DNA of 64,000 nt from Glycine soja (Eukaryota > Streptophyta > Magnoliopsida > Fabales > Fabaceae), in the NCBI RefSeq assembly GCF_004193775.1, contig NC_041019.1, positions 19,844,259 to 19,908,258 on the forward strand. The letters run 5' to 3'. The position numbers and the translations under genes were made by a program. The stretch's first letter is position 1. Each line of letters starts with the position of its first letter. The notes below the pieces were generated by a model, which saw only the letters and a list, made by a program, of their open reading frames with translations, made no database searches and was not told the origin of the DNA. Shown here one piece after another: positions 1-11,044 of this stretch.

Positions 1-1104
1 TTTTATTTATTTCAATAATTTTTTATATATACACAATTAAAAAAATTAACTCACCATTAACATATTAAAAAGAGAATCAATAATTTTCTAGTTGTATCGA
101 ACTTTATAAGTATCATTTTTTTTAAGAAAATGGATATAAAAGGTTATAAAATGTTATTTACTTTTGTCACCATAAAAAGCTGGACACCATATTTGGATGT
201 AACCACAAAATCACATAGAATTATCCAACAAAAAACAAAATATGTCATTGATAAAGAATAATGGAAAATTTGCCAAGTCTTAATTCATGTCTTTATTATA
301 GTTTTTCTCTTCTAATAGCCTTGTTACCCCATCCATGGGCTGCAAAAAGCATTTTCATAATTCAACCATAATTATAAGAAGTTGATGGATTACCATGCTA
401 CTAACATGCAGGCATGGTAGCGGACCATAAAAGAAGAACAATAAAAAAACACTTTTAAGCTAATAGTTATTTAATTTTCATAAGGTTAATCTGTATACTG
501 CTTCACTTTAGCTGGCCACCTAATTATATATTGGTTAATTGGTATTTTTAAAAATAAAAAAATTCATTAATATGTTATACATATAATTTTGTTAAAGAAT
601 ATTTCACACTTATTAAAAAAATTAGTTAACTTCATTAAATTGTATCATTTCATCAAGAAAGTCTAGTTCAGTTGGTTAAGTAGGATGCATGAGTCATTGT
701 AAATTCCTTGACATTGTCTTCGATTCCCATGGATAAAAAAATTGTCATTTCCAATTAAAAATAAACATTTTCCTAAATTATCATTCATTGAAACTTGATG
801 TCAAACATAAAAAAATCTTTGACCTTATTAAATGAATGCTATTTTGGAGATAGTCTTATTAAATAACACATATGTAAATTGAGGTTTGCTTACATTTAAG
901 ACCAAACAATAAGATATTTTTATTGCTTATATTCAAGACTAGAGGGAGTAACATAAAACACCAGCTAGTTAAGGAATATTTAGTCTATTAATTAATACCT
1001 CCAGTCCTATATATAAGAAATAATTACCTAATTCATCAAGATTAATAAAAATAGTCAGATTAGTTGGTTTCTACAAGACTTTCACTTGATGCAAAGTTTT
1101 TTAG
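1..1104. other. AT-rich non-coding sequence upstream of APC1 pseudogene exons
   Basis: No coding signal is visible. It is probably intron or intergenic DNA next to the APC1-like pseudogene, whose first recognisable exon begins at 1105 after a TTTTTTAG acceptor. It contains a SINE-like box pair near 659-735. Two pieces resemble ends of small Stowaway-type MITEs: 'agactagagggagta' around 935-950 and 'acctccagtcctatatataag' around 987-1008. No complete MITE with matching ends could be delimited. Confidence 0.5.
659..735 (+). repeat. tRNA-derived SINE-like fragment
   Basis: The stretch has 'tctagttcagttggttaag', which resembles a tRNA A-box region, followed about 45 bases later by 'cttcgattccca', which resembles a B box. 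This spacing is typical of the tRNA-related head of plant SINEs. No cloverleaf with a plausible anticodon arm was found, so it is not called a tRNA gene. The 3' boundary and target duplication are not clear. Confidence 0.35.
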
Positions 1105-1328
1105 GGTGAAATTAGGTGCTAGAGTGGAGGTGAAACTGTTCTTGAGCGAGTAAGTCATGTTGTTTCTACAAGATTTGCACTAGGTCTTCTTGGATTAGGT
1201 ATGAATGCTTAAATAATTAACAGGTTTTGGATTTTTGGTTTTTTGGTTCTTTATCTAACATAGATATGTTGCCTGAAGGTTGGGGAGAAGATGTACTTGG
1301 TTTCATTGACACATTTGTGAATCGTTTG
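1105..1328 (+). pseudogene. APC1-like pseudogene, upstream exons (5' part)
   Basis: Two exons encode a stretch resembling plant anaphase-promoting complex subunit 1, the large scaffold of the APC/C ubiquitin ligase. Exon 1105-1198 follows a TTTTTTAG acceptor and reads GEIRC-stop-SGGETVLER, then an alanine/glycine-rich FALGLLGLG segment typical of the APC1 repeat region. The intron is 1199-1278 (GT...AG, 80 bp). The next exon opens at 1279 and reads WGEDVLGFIDTFVNRL. That exon is interrupted at 1328 by a retrotransposon and resumes at 8011. An in-frame TAG marks it as dead. The family call is from memory of APC1 proteins, not from a search. Confidence 0.68.
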
Positions 1329-2253
1329 TAATGTAGTTCCATGTAGAGCTTGTAGGCCTTGGATCTTCTTCATCAATGGAGTCCTTTGCTTCTTGAAGAT
1401 CAATGGTAGTGGAATGGAGATGGAGGAAAGGTAATAGGAGATGCCACTTCAAGGAGAAGATGAGTCAAAAACAAACTTACCACCATAGGAAGCCATGGAT
1501 AAGAGCTTGAAGGTATGAGAAGATGAGTGGAGGGAGAGGGAGAAAGGGAAACATAATTTTGAGAGAGAGAAGAGGGAGAATGAGGTCTGAACTTTGAAGT
1601 CTAATTTCTCAAATGATCAAAGTTGAAAAAAATGCACACACAAGGCCCCTATTTATAGCCTAAGTGTCCACAAAATTGGAGGAAAATTTGAATTTCTATT
1701 CAAATTTCACATGAATTTGAATTTGTGGAGCCAAATTTGGAGCCAAAATTTCAATAATTATGATTAGTGAATTTCAGCTATGGTTCAACCCACTAATCCA
1801 AGATCAAATCCAAGATTTTCCACTAAGTGTGCTTAAGTGTCACGAGACATGTAAAACATGAAGGACATGCACAAAGTGTGACTAAATGATGTGGCAATGG
1901 GGTGTAGCAAGCAAATGCTCACCTCCCCCTTGGGCTGGTCTGAAATTTAATTGGATTGGTCTTCTCCCAATTCAATTAAATTTATCTCCCAACACACACA
2001 TCAAATAGTGCACTTAATGTATGTGAAATTACAAAACTATCCCTAATACAAAAACTAGTCTAAGTGCCCTAAAATACAAAAGGCTGAAAAATCCTACATT
2101 ACTAGGGTACCCTTCCTACACTATGTATCCCTAAATACAAGGCCCAAAAATAATGAAACCCTAATCTAATACGTACAAAGATAAGTGGGTTCATACTTAG
2201 CACATGGGCCCAAAATTGGAGTTCAATGCCCTTGGGGGGGTAGGATTGCATCA
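1329..2253 (-). repeat. 3' LTR of the 1329-8005 gypsy element
   Basis: In the minus sense it starts TGATGCAATCC at 2253 and ends at 1329 (ACATTA). It aligns along most of its length with 6774-8005 but lacks the internal duplication seen there. A minus-strand TATA box (TATAAATAG) lies at 1649-1657. A purine run on the minus strand (2254-2270) sits exactly where a polypurine tract should be. Confidence 0.85.
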
Positions 2254-2297
2254 TCCCATCCCCCTTAAAAAGGATTTGACCTCAAATCCAGAGGTTC
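2254..2297 (-). other. Polypurine tract and end of pol of gypsy remnant
   Basis: On the minus strand the run AAGGGGGATGGGA directly precedes the 3' LTR and is the plus-strand priming site. Just upstream the codons read like the C-terminal end of plant gypsy pol, so this is the only piece of the distal pol left after the internal deletion. Confidence 0.6.
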
Positions 2298-2439
2298 TTG
2301 AAACTCTGGGCTTCTTCGCTCAACACCTGTAAAAAGAATAAAAATATATATATTAGTGGTGTTGGGTATGTTAGAGTAGGGTAAGGTTTGAAAACCCCTT
2401 TCATGGGCATCTTCCCATGGGGGAACATAGTTCCTCACC

Positions 2440-3573
2440 GACTCAATGAGTGGTGCTACAAGTATAGAAAAATATTAGACAAACCTTTTGTAAAAGTTTA
2501 TTAAGTCATGGAAACCCTAAATTTCCCTTATACTTGGTGGAGTGGGCCACTCAAGAATGATCTTTATTCTCTTAGGGTCCGTGGGAACCCCTTGATCACT
2601 ATTTAAAAAATTAAGAAAAGTAATGCAATAAAACATACATGTTTTCTGTATTTTCATGTTGATTACTCCTACCAAAACGTATGATAAACCTAAGGTGTCC
2701 CATATGAGTACCTAGGTTTGTATTGAAACCAAAAATAAGAACAAACCTACATAAATAGTCATTGTGTATGCGAATCATGAAGATGTTGGGTGCATGAGTG
2801 ATTTTACAAAAGAGGGTTGCACCACTCAACATATTCATCATACCACCTATCTTAGGGATTTGGTGCCTAATAATACCTATTTTGGGCACCAACAAAGTAC
2901 AATGATTTAAGCTCTTATGAACCAAACCCTCATCCAACAACTCCTTTACTTGAAGAATAACCTTAAGTCTAAGAGGTGTGGCAGTGCTAACAAGTGTCCT
3001 TTTACAAAGGAGAAGATGTGGAGGTTGTCTAAGAAGGAAAGTTTCTTTAATATTTGTCTTTATTGCAAAATGACTTTCCTTCTTAGCTAACCCTTGGAGG
3101 AGACACTTATCTCCTTACATTCTTCCTTAACCATTAAAGGTTGTTATTTTTTCTTTTTCTATTCTTTTCCTCATCCTATTTGAGTTTTATTTTTACTTGA
3201 TCCCCAACCACTTGTCAAGGTGTTTGGGAACAAGTTTGAACATTTTGCTTCCATGGGTGAGGGTTATTTCATTGATGAGACCATTATGGATTGCTTTCTT
3301 GTCAAATTTCCATGGTCTACCCAACAAAATGTGCCTTGCTTCCACATGGATTATATCACATAAAACTTCACCATAATAGTCTCCTATAGAAAAAGGTATC
3401 TTTACTTATTGATTGACTATCATTTCCCCCTGCTCATTGAGCCATTGAAGCTTGTAAGGCTTTGGGTGGGAAATGATAGTGAGACTCAACTTGGATACCA
3501 ACCTTGTGCTACAACAATTGCAGCAAGACCCATTATCCATAACGAGAGAACAATTTTTGTTTAAAACCTTGCA
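2440..3573 (-). pseudogene. Protease and RT remnant of gypsy element
   Basis: Reading the minus strand from 3573, a retropepsin-like DNGSC motif appears near 3525, followed by an HILLGRPW motif near 3310 typical of gypsy protease. RT fragments follow: LLDEGLVHKSL, LLVPKIG and SGATLFCKI (2611-2940). The text then jumps to a late RT segment (THAP..FM), so the RT core is internally deleted. A last piece near 2500-2590 reads like the WPTP...FY end of RT. There are many stops and frame changes. RNase H and integrase are absent. Confidence 0.7.
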
Positions 3574-4960
3574 TCATGTATGAAAGATGTTCTCTCTTTG
3601 GGTTTGTGTCAGGTCACAAGATTGACTCCCAAGGAGCCTTCTCACCTTTAGAAGATCACCTTCTTCATAGGGGTAAACCTCTTGAATATGCTCATCAGCC
3701 TTAGCTTCACCCTCACTTACACTTGAGGAAGGAGAAGAAGTAGCCTCCTCTTGGCTACTATAGATGTCTTGAGCCCTCATGATCATGGTTCTCTTTGTAG
3801 GGTATTGAGAAGCAATGTTTCCTTTCCCAATACATTTGAAACACTTGATGTTACTAGTTCTATCTTGTGAACTAGCCTTTGGAGTGATTTCCTCTATGTT
3901 TTTACCTTTATTATCCTTTGGCTTAGAAGGCGATACTCCTAACAAACTTGGAGCTTGGTCTTTCTTTGTATAAGAGTAAGAGGTAGAGTTTTTAGAAGAT
4001 GACTTTCTCTTTAATTGTTGCTCTACCCTTATACAAAGTTGAACTAACTCATTTAGGTCCTTATATGGAAGGAGTTCAATCTTGTCTCTTACTTCCATAT
4101 TTAAACTACTTAGGAACCTAAGAATGCTTGTTCTTTCCTCCTCCCTAAGTCTAGCTCTCAAAAGGAGTAGTTTCATTTATTGGCTATATTCTTTGACGCT
4201 CATACTCCCTTGTCTAAGCCTTTGGAGTTTGTCTATAAGCTTCCTTTCACAGTAGGAGGGAATGTGCTTTTTCCTAAAGGCACCCTTAAGATCATTCCAA
4301 TACTCTACTGGACGATCCCTATGAATCCTTCTTTCCATAACAAGGGAAGTCCACCAATAGAGGGAATACCCTTGGAAGTTAAGGGTAGCCAATGGAATTT
4401 TTCTTTCTTCACTAATATGATGGCAAGAAAAGAGTTGTTCAACCTTCATTTCCCAATCTAGGTAGGCCTCAACATTATCTTTTCTATAGAAACATGGGAG
4501 TCTAATGTTGACCTCTTAAGGCCTTTTATCCTTTTCTTTTCTTTGGGAGTGATGTTTAGTATATGACCTATGCCTCCCCTCCATAATAGTCGCTAAGTTC
4601 TTCACTTAAACTCTTGCAAGAGTCATGACTACTATAGGCGACATGTTTTTCTCTTTTCATTTCTTTCATTATTTTTCTTCTTTCTTTCTTTCTTCTTTTT
4701 TATTTTCTCTCTTTCATCTTGACTTATTTCTTCCACTCTTTTTTCCCTTTTTCTTTTCTCTCTTGTTTTTCTTTCCACAATTTAAGGGATCTCAACTCAT
4801 CTAATATCTTATACAAGGGGTCCTTAGGAGTAGAACCCTCACCATTAACACTAGATGAAGAATAAAGACTCATGTTGGTTCCTAAGTTGTGGTTCTTTCT
4901 TGTTAGGGTTTGAAAACATAAGGTAAAAGAAAATATGGTTGAAACTAGCCAAAAAAACAC
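3574..4960 (-). pseudogene. Gag remnant with zinc knuckle, gypsy element
   Basis: Three collinear minus-strand open segments cover gag: 4724-4960 (N-terminus, charged), 4177-4449 (capsid-like, with YSLYWWTSL and MSVKEYSQ motifs) and 3574-4176 (capsid end plus nucleocapsid). The last has CFKCIGKGNIASQYP, a CCHC zinc knuckle degraded at its H and final C (N and Y), and ends QTQRENIFHT, a junction typical of chromovirus-like gag-pro. Frames are interrupted between segments, so no full product can be made. Confidence 0.75.
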
Positions 4961-6773
4961 TAAAAGAGGTGTGAAAGATAAGGTAAAAACTAATTGGTAA
5001 AAAGCAAGCTATCTAGGCGGTTTGACAATGGAAGGTAAAGGAAATTTAAAGCAAGCTAGACGGTTTCTTATGTGAAGGCTTGGATGACCCTTTGGAGGTC
5101 CCAACTGGCTCTTCACTTAGTCTACACGGTTTACACTAAGCTATTACAAACAAATAAAGGTTTGGGTGGTCTCTTGGAGACTCCCAATACACCCCTGAAG
5201 AATGTCCAAATACAAGGAATTACAATAGAAAAAATTCAACACTCAATTGTTCTATTATAACAAATTTAACAAAATAATTAAGGTCTTCAAATTTATCTTC
5301 AATGTTTGTTTGTTTCCTCAAGTGTTTCACTCAAAATTTGGTGAGGCTTTGGTTGCTTCAAATCCAATGGTGCTCCTAGGATGGTTAACCTCCAAGACTC
5401 AAAAAATTTCCTTCAAGCAATGCACCAATTTCCTCTTCCAATCCTTATTGTAGGCAACACATAAACACACACAAAAAAAAGAAGAAGACAAGCAAGAAAC
5501 CAAAAGATGAAATGAAAGCTAAACCAAAAGGAAATTTAACATGACATTAATTCAATGAGATTCAAGGAAAAATAAAGCAAAAGGACAACACCATAAGCTA
5601 AGGTGGAACACAAAAGAAGTCCTAGAATGACACTAGATTAGATTGACAAATTAAAAACAAGACTCAAAGCAAAATTCTAGTTATGTCAATTTGGAAACAC
5701 ATCTAAAAGATGAACAACTACAAGAAGTCAAATAGTCTTGTAATACAACTCAAAATATTGAACAATTTTCAAGCAAATCAAGCATACACATTTTTTTTGT
5801 GGTTGTTCTGGACGTGTATTTTGACATTAATCTTTACCACATTTTCTCACTCATTTCTTTTTCTTTTTAGTTCATTCTTTTTCCATTGTTTTTTTCCAGA
5901 TGTCTATTTTATCCAGTTAAAATTTCAGCTCAAAACTCGAAGTATTCAAGCCATAGCGGAGTTAAGAAGACAATATGCCAGAACTGACATCAATCAAAAT
6001 TTCAACCTAGAAATCAAGAGTAGTGTTTATGTTGCTTAAGGCATGGATAGTTACAATTTGTGTTTTAGTATGCTCAATTGTCTTGGATAACAAAATTCAA
6101 GAGAGCTTAAGACTTATTTTGATTCACAAATCCAGCCACAACTCAATTTCTTCATAGGCATCATATAGGAAACTTAGAAAACAAGAAAAGTTCAACAAGA
6201 CTACTTCTAGGAATTGATTTAGAACATGTTATGAACTAAATAACATGCATGAGTTAGACCCAAAATTGAAATGATAGGCTAAAAATTGCAAGAATACATG
6301 AACAAATGTATCTAGAATTCAATCAACAAAATCAAAATTCAGCACAAACTTAGAACATAATGTGACAATTATTATGACTAAACATGACTCTAAGACAACA
6401 TGAATGAAGTGATTTACACTTAATATTTTTTTGTTTTGTTTTCTAATCAATATTTTGCAAGAAATTTGAGATCTAAAGTTTAAGCACAAGAATATTATGA
6501 TTGAAAAATGATAGAACCTAAAATCAACACAAAAACATGATTCAAGAGTAGATCTATAATATTTGAATCATAGAAATGCAAGAACAAGTGTAGATCTAAG
6601 ATTTAATCGGTTTATTTTTTTTTGAATTTACTCTAAACAACACCAAACCACAAGACAATGAAGGAGATACATGGAGAAAACAATGAAGAACAAGGAATTA
6701 AAGTGAATTGACCGAACAAAAGATAGAGGAAGCAAAAGAACATCACCTAGATGAAGATTCTTTGATAGCCACA
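4961..6773 (-). other. Untranslated leader of gypsy element, no gene seen
   Basis: This 1.8-kb AT-rich stretch lies between the 5' LTR (ending at 6774 in the minus sense) and gag. Short open frames here have no recognisable motif. Directly after the LTR, minus-strand TGGCTATCAAAG (about 6771-6760) resembles the common tRNA-iMet primer-binding site TGGTATCAGAGC with one inserted base and one change, so it is a possible degenerate PBS. Confidence 0.5.
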
Positions 6774-8005
6774 TAATGTAGCTCCATGTAGAGCTTGTAG
6801 GCATTGGATCTTCTTCATCAATGGGGTCCTTTGTTTCTTGAAGATCAATGGTAGCGGAATGGAGAAGGAGGAAAGGTGATTAAGGATGCCACTTCAAGGA
6901 GAAGATGAGTCAAGAAAAAGCTCACCACCATAGGAAGCCATGGGTAAGAGCTTGAAGGTAGGAGAAAATGAGGGGAGGGAGAGGGAGAGAGGGGAACAAA
7001 ATTTTGAGGGAGAGAAGATGGAGAATGAGGTCTGAACTTTGAAGTCTAATTTCTCAAATGATCGAAGTTGAAAAAAAATGCATACACAAGGCCTCTATTT
7101 ATAGCCTAAGTGTCACACAAAATTGGAGGAAACTTTGAATTTCTATTCAAATTTCACTTGAATTTGAATTTGTGTAGCCAAATTTGGAGCCAAAATTTCA
7201 CTAATTATGATTAGCGAATTTCAGCCATGGTTCAGTTCACTAATCCAAGATCAAATCCAAGATTCTTCACTAGTCTGAACTTTGAAGTCAAATTTCTCAA
7301 ATGATCGAAGTTGAAAAAATGCATACACAAGGTGTCTATTTATAGCCTAAGTGTCACACAAAATTGTAGGAAACTTTGAATTTCTATTCAAATTTCACTT
7401 GAATTTGAATTTGTGGAGCCAAATTTGGAGCCAAAATTTCACTAATTATGATTAGTGAATTTTAGCTATGGTTCAGCCCACTAATCCAAGATCAAATCCA
7501 AGATTCTCCACTAAGTGTGCTTATATGTCATGAGGCATGTAAAACATGAAGGACATGCTCAAAGTGTGACTATATGATGTGACAATGGGGTGTAGCAAGC
7601 AAATGCTCACCTCCCTCTTAGGCTGGTCAGAAATTTAATTGGATTGGACTTCTCCCAATTTAATTAAATTTCTCTCCCGACACACACATCAAATAGTGCA
7701 CTTAATGCATGTGAAATTGCAAATTTACTCGTAATACAAAAACTAGTCCAAGTGCCCTAAAATACAAGGGCTGGAAAATCCTACATTATTAGTATACCTT
7801 CCCTACACTATGGAGCCCTAAATACAAGGCCCATAAATAATGAAACCCTAATCTAATATGTACAAAGATAAGTGGGCTCATACTTAGCCCATGGGCCCAA
7901 AATTTACCCCAAGGCTCATGAGAACCCTAGGGCTTTCTCCTGCATCTCTGGCCCAATCTTCTTGGATTCTTTTATCCAATGCCCTTGGTGGATAGGATTG
8001 CCTCA
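6774..8005 (-). repeat. 5' LTR of the 1329-8005 gypsy element, with internal duplication
   Basis: In the minus sense it starts TGAGGCAATCC at 8005 and ends ACATTA at 6774. It is about 300 bp longer than its partner, mainly because of a 243-bp tandem duplication (copies near 7031-7273 and 7274-7516). Each copy holds a minus-strand TATA box (7095-7103 and 7336-7344). Confidence 0.85.
7031..7516 (-). repeat. 243-bp tandem duplication of LTR promoter region
   Basis: Both copies begin 'tctgaactttgaagtc' (7031 and 7274) and run through the TATA box and the 'gaatttgaatttgtg' stretch. The other LTR of the element has one copy, so the duplication arose in this LTR after insertion. Confidence 0.8.
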
Positions 8006-8868
8006 GTTTGTTTTTGTACATTGGTGACAAAGTACACAATGTAATGAAATTCACAAATTCTCCTTTCATTTCTTCCCTTCCTTGTTGATAATTTTTTTTA
8101 TCATTTTATATAATGCTTAAGTACTTTTGCATTGGGAGATATCTCATTTTTGGACAGTCTCAATGGACAAAAGTTGTGGTTTTGCACATGTTTAGATAAT
8201 TCAATTAGTAATTTTATCATAATAATATGAAAGAGAAATGAAGTGGTATGAGACGTTATAGTTGGGACTTTTTTCTGCATAACTAATTTAAACATTTGTA
8301 GTTGTTGTAGATGATGGATGGGACAATAGTCAATATTGATGCCACTACATTTGGAGCAATCATGGCCATTGATTTGATGTTTATGAAGGTGCTTTCAATG
8401 AACTCACTCTATAATTAATAATAGATATGAAAACAAAAGGTCTATTTATCTACTGCAAAGTTCTTTTCTACCTTTTGGCTATATTCTTTTAACAAACAAA
8501 ATCTGAGGCTATAGTGTCTAGGCTCTCAATTCCCAATACATGTTTTGATTTTCAATATGTGAGGCTTGACTTTATAATGCATAGAGTCATTGCCCAAAAT
8601 TTAATAATGTGGAGCAGGTTTGCATTGATTTCTTGAAGTTATTGCAACAATCTACTAGGATCTGTTTGTCATCCTTTTGATCCACTTTTGCTGTATATTT
8701 TTTGTAGGGTTCATCCCTTAAAAGATTGGATTTGGTCTCAAATTCTTGAAATTGTCAGATATGTTGTAGACGAGATTAGAGGTGATGATAATGATATTGA
8801 TGATATGGATGTTAATGCTTTTATATAGGCCTATCTTAATATAATAATTGGAGCTTGTATATCACTTG
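8006..8868 (+). pseudogene. APC1-like pseudogene, downstream exons (3' part)
   Basis: From 8011 the interrupted exon resumes as FLYIGDKVHN. Three more exons follow: 8311-8388 after a TTGTAG acceptor (DGTIVNIDATTFGAIMA..LMFMK) with donor GT at 8389; 8496-8617 (SEAIVSRLSIP, FDFQYVRLDFIM, LIMWS) whose acceptor has decayed from AG to AA but whose donor GT is intact; and 8708-8868 after TTTGTAG (VHPLKDWIWSQI.., then AYLNIIIGACISLG) with donor GTAAAA. Phases are consistent across introns. An in-frame TAG (a likely CAG-to-TAG change) lies just before AYLN. Retained introns show a genomic-DNA duplicate, not a processed copy. No further exon was found downstream. Confidence 0.72.
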
Positions 8869-9038
8869 GTAAAATGTGCTCTACCCTTTGCATTTATTTT
8901 AAATTTAATAGAGTGCTTGTATGTTGATATTATCCAAATTCTTTATATGAAAAAGTAATCATAACACTAAATGAAATTATTTGAGGTTTCATTATCTTCC
9001 TCTTCAAAGTTGACCGCTGAAATCACAGGGGTGCCTCG

Positions 9039-9467
9039 TGTAACACCTCGATCGAATCACACTAAAATGAGAGTGATCCAGAGGTTGTACTAGTATAGAA
9101 CTGTGCAGTTGAGGATGACATAATTAAGTGGTACTACCTATACTAACAAGATGCATCTACTTTTCGGTAGCCTATCACTTAAGAACTCCACAGTTAAGTG
9201 TGCTTGGCTTAGAGTAGTTATGGGATGAGTGACCTTCTGGGAAGTTTCCCAGAAAGCATGTGAGTGAGGACAAAACACGTTGAAAAGTCTCATGTTGGTT
9301 CATAGGGACAATCATTGATTCTAGAAATAGGTAGAGCTCATTATCGAAGTCTCGAAAAGGGATACCTATGGAGAGTTCTGGCTGGTGGAAGGTTCTGACC
9401 AACGAGGAGTTAAGTGAAGTGCCAAAGTATGAGAGCCGCTGAGAGGTAAAAAATCAGGGATGTTACA
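9039..9467 (+). mobile_element. Cassandra-type TRIM solo LTR, TSD CCTCG
   Basis: The 429-bp unit starts TGTAACA and ends TGTTACA, a perfect inverted terminal pair. It is flanked by identical CCTCG at 9034-9038 and 9468-9472. Its interior carries a 5S-rRNA-like segment, the hallmark of Cassandra terminal-repeat retrotransposons in miniature, which encode no protein. There is no second LTR or primer site, so it is a solo LTR left by recombination. Removing it restores the frame of the gag pseudogene. Confidence 0.88.
9149..9268 (+). promoter_or_regulatory. 5S rRNA-like Pol III promoter region in Cassandra LTR
   Basis: The stretch follows the plant 5S rRNA outline: 'aagaactccacagttaag' then 'tgcttgg' (box A area), 'agagtagt' (intermediate element) and 'gggatgagtgacc' then 'tctgggaagt' (box C area). 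Differences from a functional 5S gene are scattered and the 5' third is poorly matched. It is a retroelement promoter derived from 5S, not a ribosomal RNA gene. Confidence 0.8.
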
Positions 9468-11044
9468 CCTCGCCCCCTGTTAGCTTTTCTCAGCTCCTTC
9501 TCATGTATAAATTGTTTTATTCTATTTGCCTTAGAAGCTAGATGGCTAAGATCACCATATGCTTAGGCAACTAGTTTCTCCTTCAATTGAGGTCGCATGT
9601 TACCAACCACCATTGTTGCACATTCAATCTCTGGCAATTTTACTAAACATCGGTTTCCATCCTTTCTAAACCTTTCTATGAAATCCATTACCAATTTGTC
9701 AACCAATTGTTTCATGTTCATCAAATCAGCTATAGTAGAGTACCATGTCAATGACACCTCTGTGAATGACAAAGGGAATAACTACAACTTGTGGATTTCA
9801 TTCTGACCAACTTCTCCACATTGAGTCGTGAAACGAACTATATGTACCATGGTTGATTTTCCATCCTCATCAGAGAAGGTAGTGAAATATGGAATCTTGA
9901 ACCCCTTCAGTAAAGGTGTCATATGATCCACCTATTTTGGATGACGATTTTTATACATTGGTCTCTCCGTTGGTTTAAGTTGGATAGCAAAGTACTCCTT
10001 CATGGTTTCAGCTATCATTTCATGATCTACCAATGGTATTGTTGTTGTTATTGTTGGTTGATAGCCGATGTGACCCATAACATTTATTCTCATATGCACT
10101 TCATTATTCACATAAGAAGCTTCTATATTATTCTTCATTTCGGTCAACACTTGGTTGTTGCCCCCCAAACATGGAACAAAGGGTAGTACATGAGGCAAAC
10201 CAATTTGTCCCGCAAACATTTGTTGGTCTTTTAGCAATTTTTACCTATGAAGAAGCATAACAATTAACATATTCATTCATGCTTGCTTGTTTCCCAAGGG
10301 TAGATGCGGATGAAATACTAGTGTTCACAAGCATATAACTTGTCTTAGTTGCCATTGGTTTAGGAAAGAATTCTATTTGGTTTCCTATTGGCTAGACTAT
10401 GGTTAACATTCTTGCCACAACTATATTAGGCTGATTCGTATGCCACAAGGGCATAGGGACTGAGTTCGGCTGGACCACAAGTGATGGTCCTTCATGAATT
10501 TGACCATTCTTATGGGGAGAATCAAAACTAATTACTTTATTCAACACCTTATGTTTGTGGGAAAAGAAGAAGGTGAATTATTTCCATTTGTCATCCTCCT
10601 AACTTCTAATTCCTTGGTTTGTTGTATTTCATTTTGTATCATAGGTTTGACAATTTCGGCTAGCTTCCCAGATAATTGGTAGATAATGTCATGTATCCCT
10701 ATGTCTATCTATTGGCAAATGAAGGAAGTGTTCACTATAGTAGGTGTTTCATTGGGCATAACAACAATTGTTGGTGTCGTAATAGGCTCATTACTTGTAG
10801 GAGGATTAGGTAATAATATCATTGCTACGAGGGTTGTCTTGCAGGACGAAGGCATCCCAATTGTGTTTTCACTTTGTTTCGAACTATTTTTCTGTTTTGG
10901 TTGTTGATGCATTTTGCTTAGGACCTTCCCTGACCTAAGGTGTATATGCCATGTGTGATCAGGGCTTGGAGACTCGAAACAAGGACTACTTTCACCTATA
11001 GTCCCACTGGGCGTGCTAATTTTTGTTGTTGCTTGAATGTTCAA

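Larger units (their letters stand above)
1329..8005 (-). mobile_element. Decayed Ty3/gypsy (chromovirus-like) LTR retrotransposon with TSD GTTTG
   Basis: Two LTR copies, 1329-2253 and 6774-8005, flank minus-strand gag-pol remnants. The flanking 5-mers GTTTG at 1324-1328 and 8006-8010 are identical. Removing the element and one TSD copy joins 1328 to 8011 in frame within an APC1-like exon, which confirms both borders. Coding order on the minus strand is gag, protease, then a shredded RT. RNase H and integrase are missing, so it cannot be autonomous. Gag and protease text resembles plant chromoviruses; the exact lineage is uncertain. Confidence 0.85.
8967..11044 (-). pseudogene. Gypsy gag pseudogene split by Cassandra LTR
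   Basis: Minus-strand segments 10709-11044, 9932-10237 and 9563-9772 with the connecting text form a decayed gag of a Ty3/gypsy element. The WYSTI...F.ERFR motif is characteristic of the gypsy capsid. Reading continues ...KELRKANRG, is interrupted by the LTR at 9039-9467, then resumes in frame as a serine/acidic stretch to a stop at 8967-8969. No protease, RT or integrase follows, and no LTR pair could be assigned. There are several internal stops. Confidence 0.65.

Noticed and set aside
659..735. A tRNA gene
   Set aside because: Only A- and B-box-like words are present; no cloverleaf or anticodon arm can be drawn, so it is listed as SINE-like.
9149..9268. A 5S ribosomal RNA gene
   Set aside because: It is diverged from 5S, sits in an LTR with target duplications, and is single copy.
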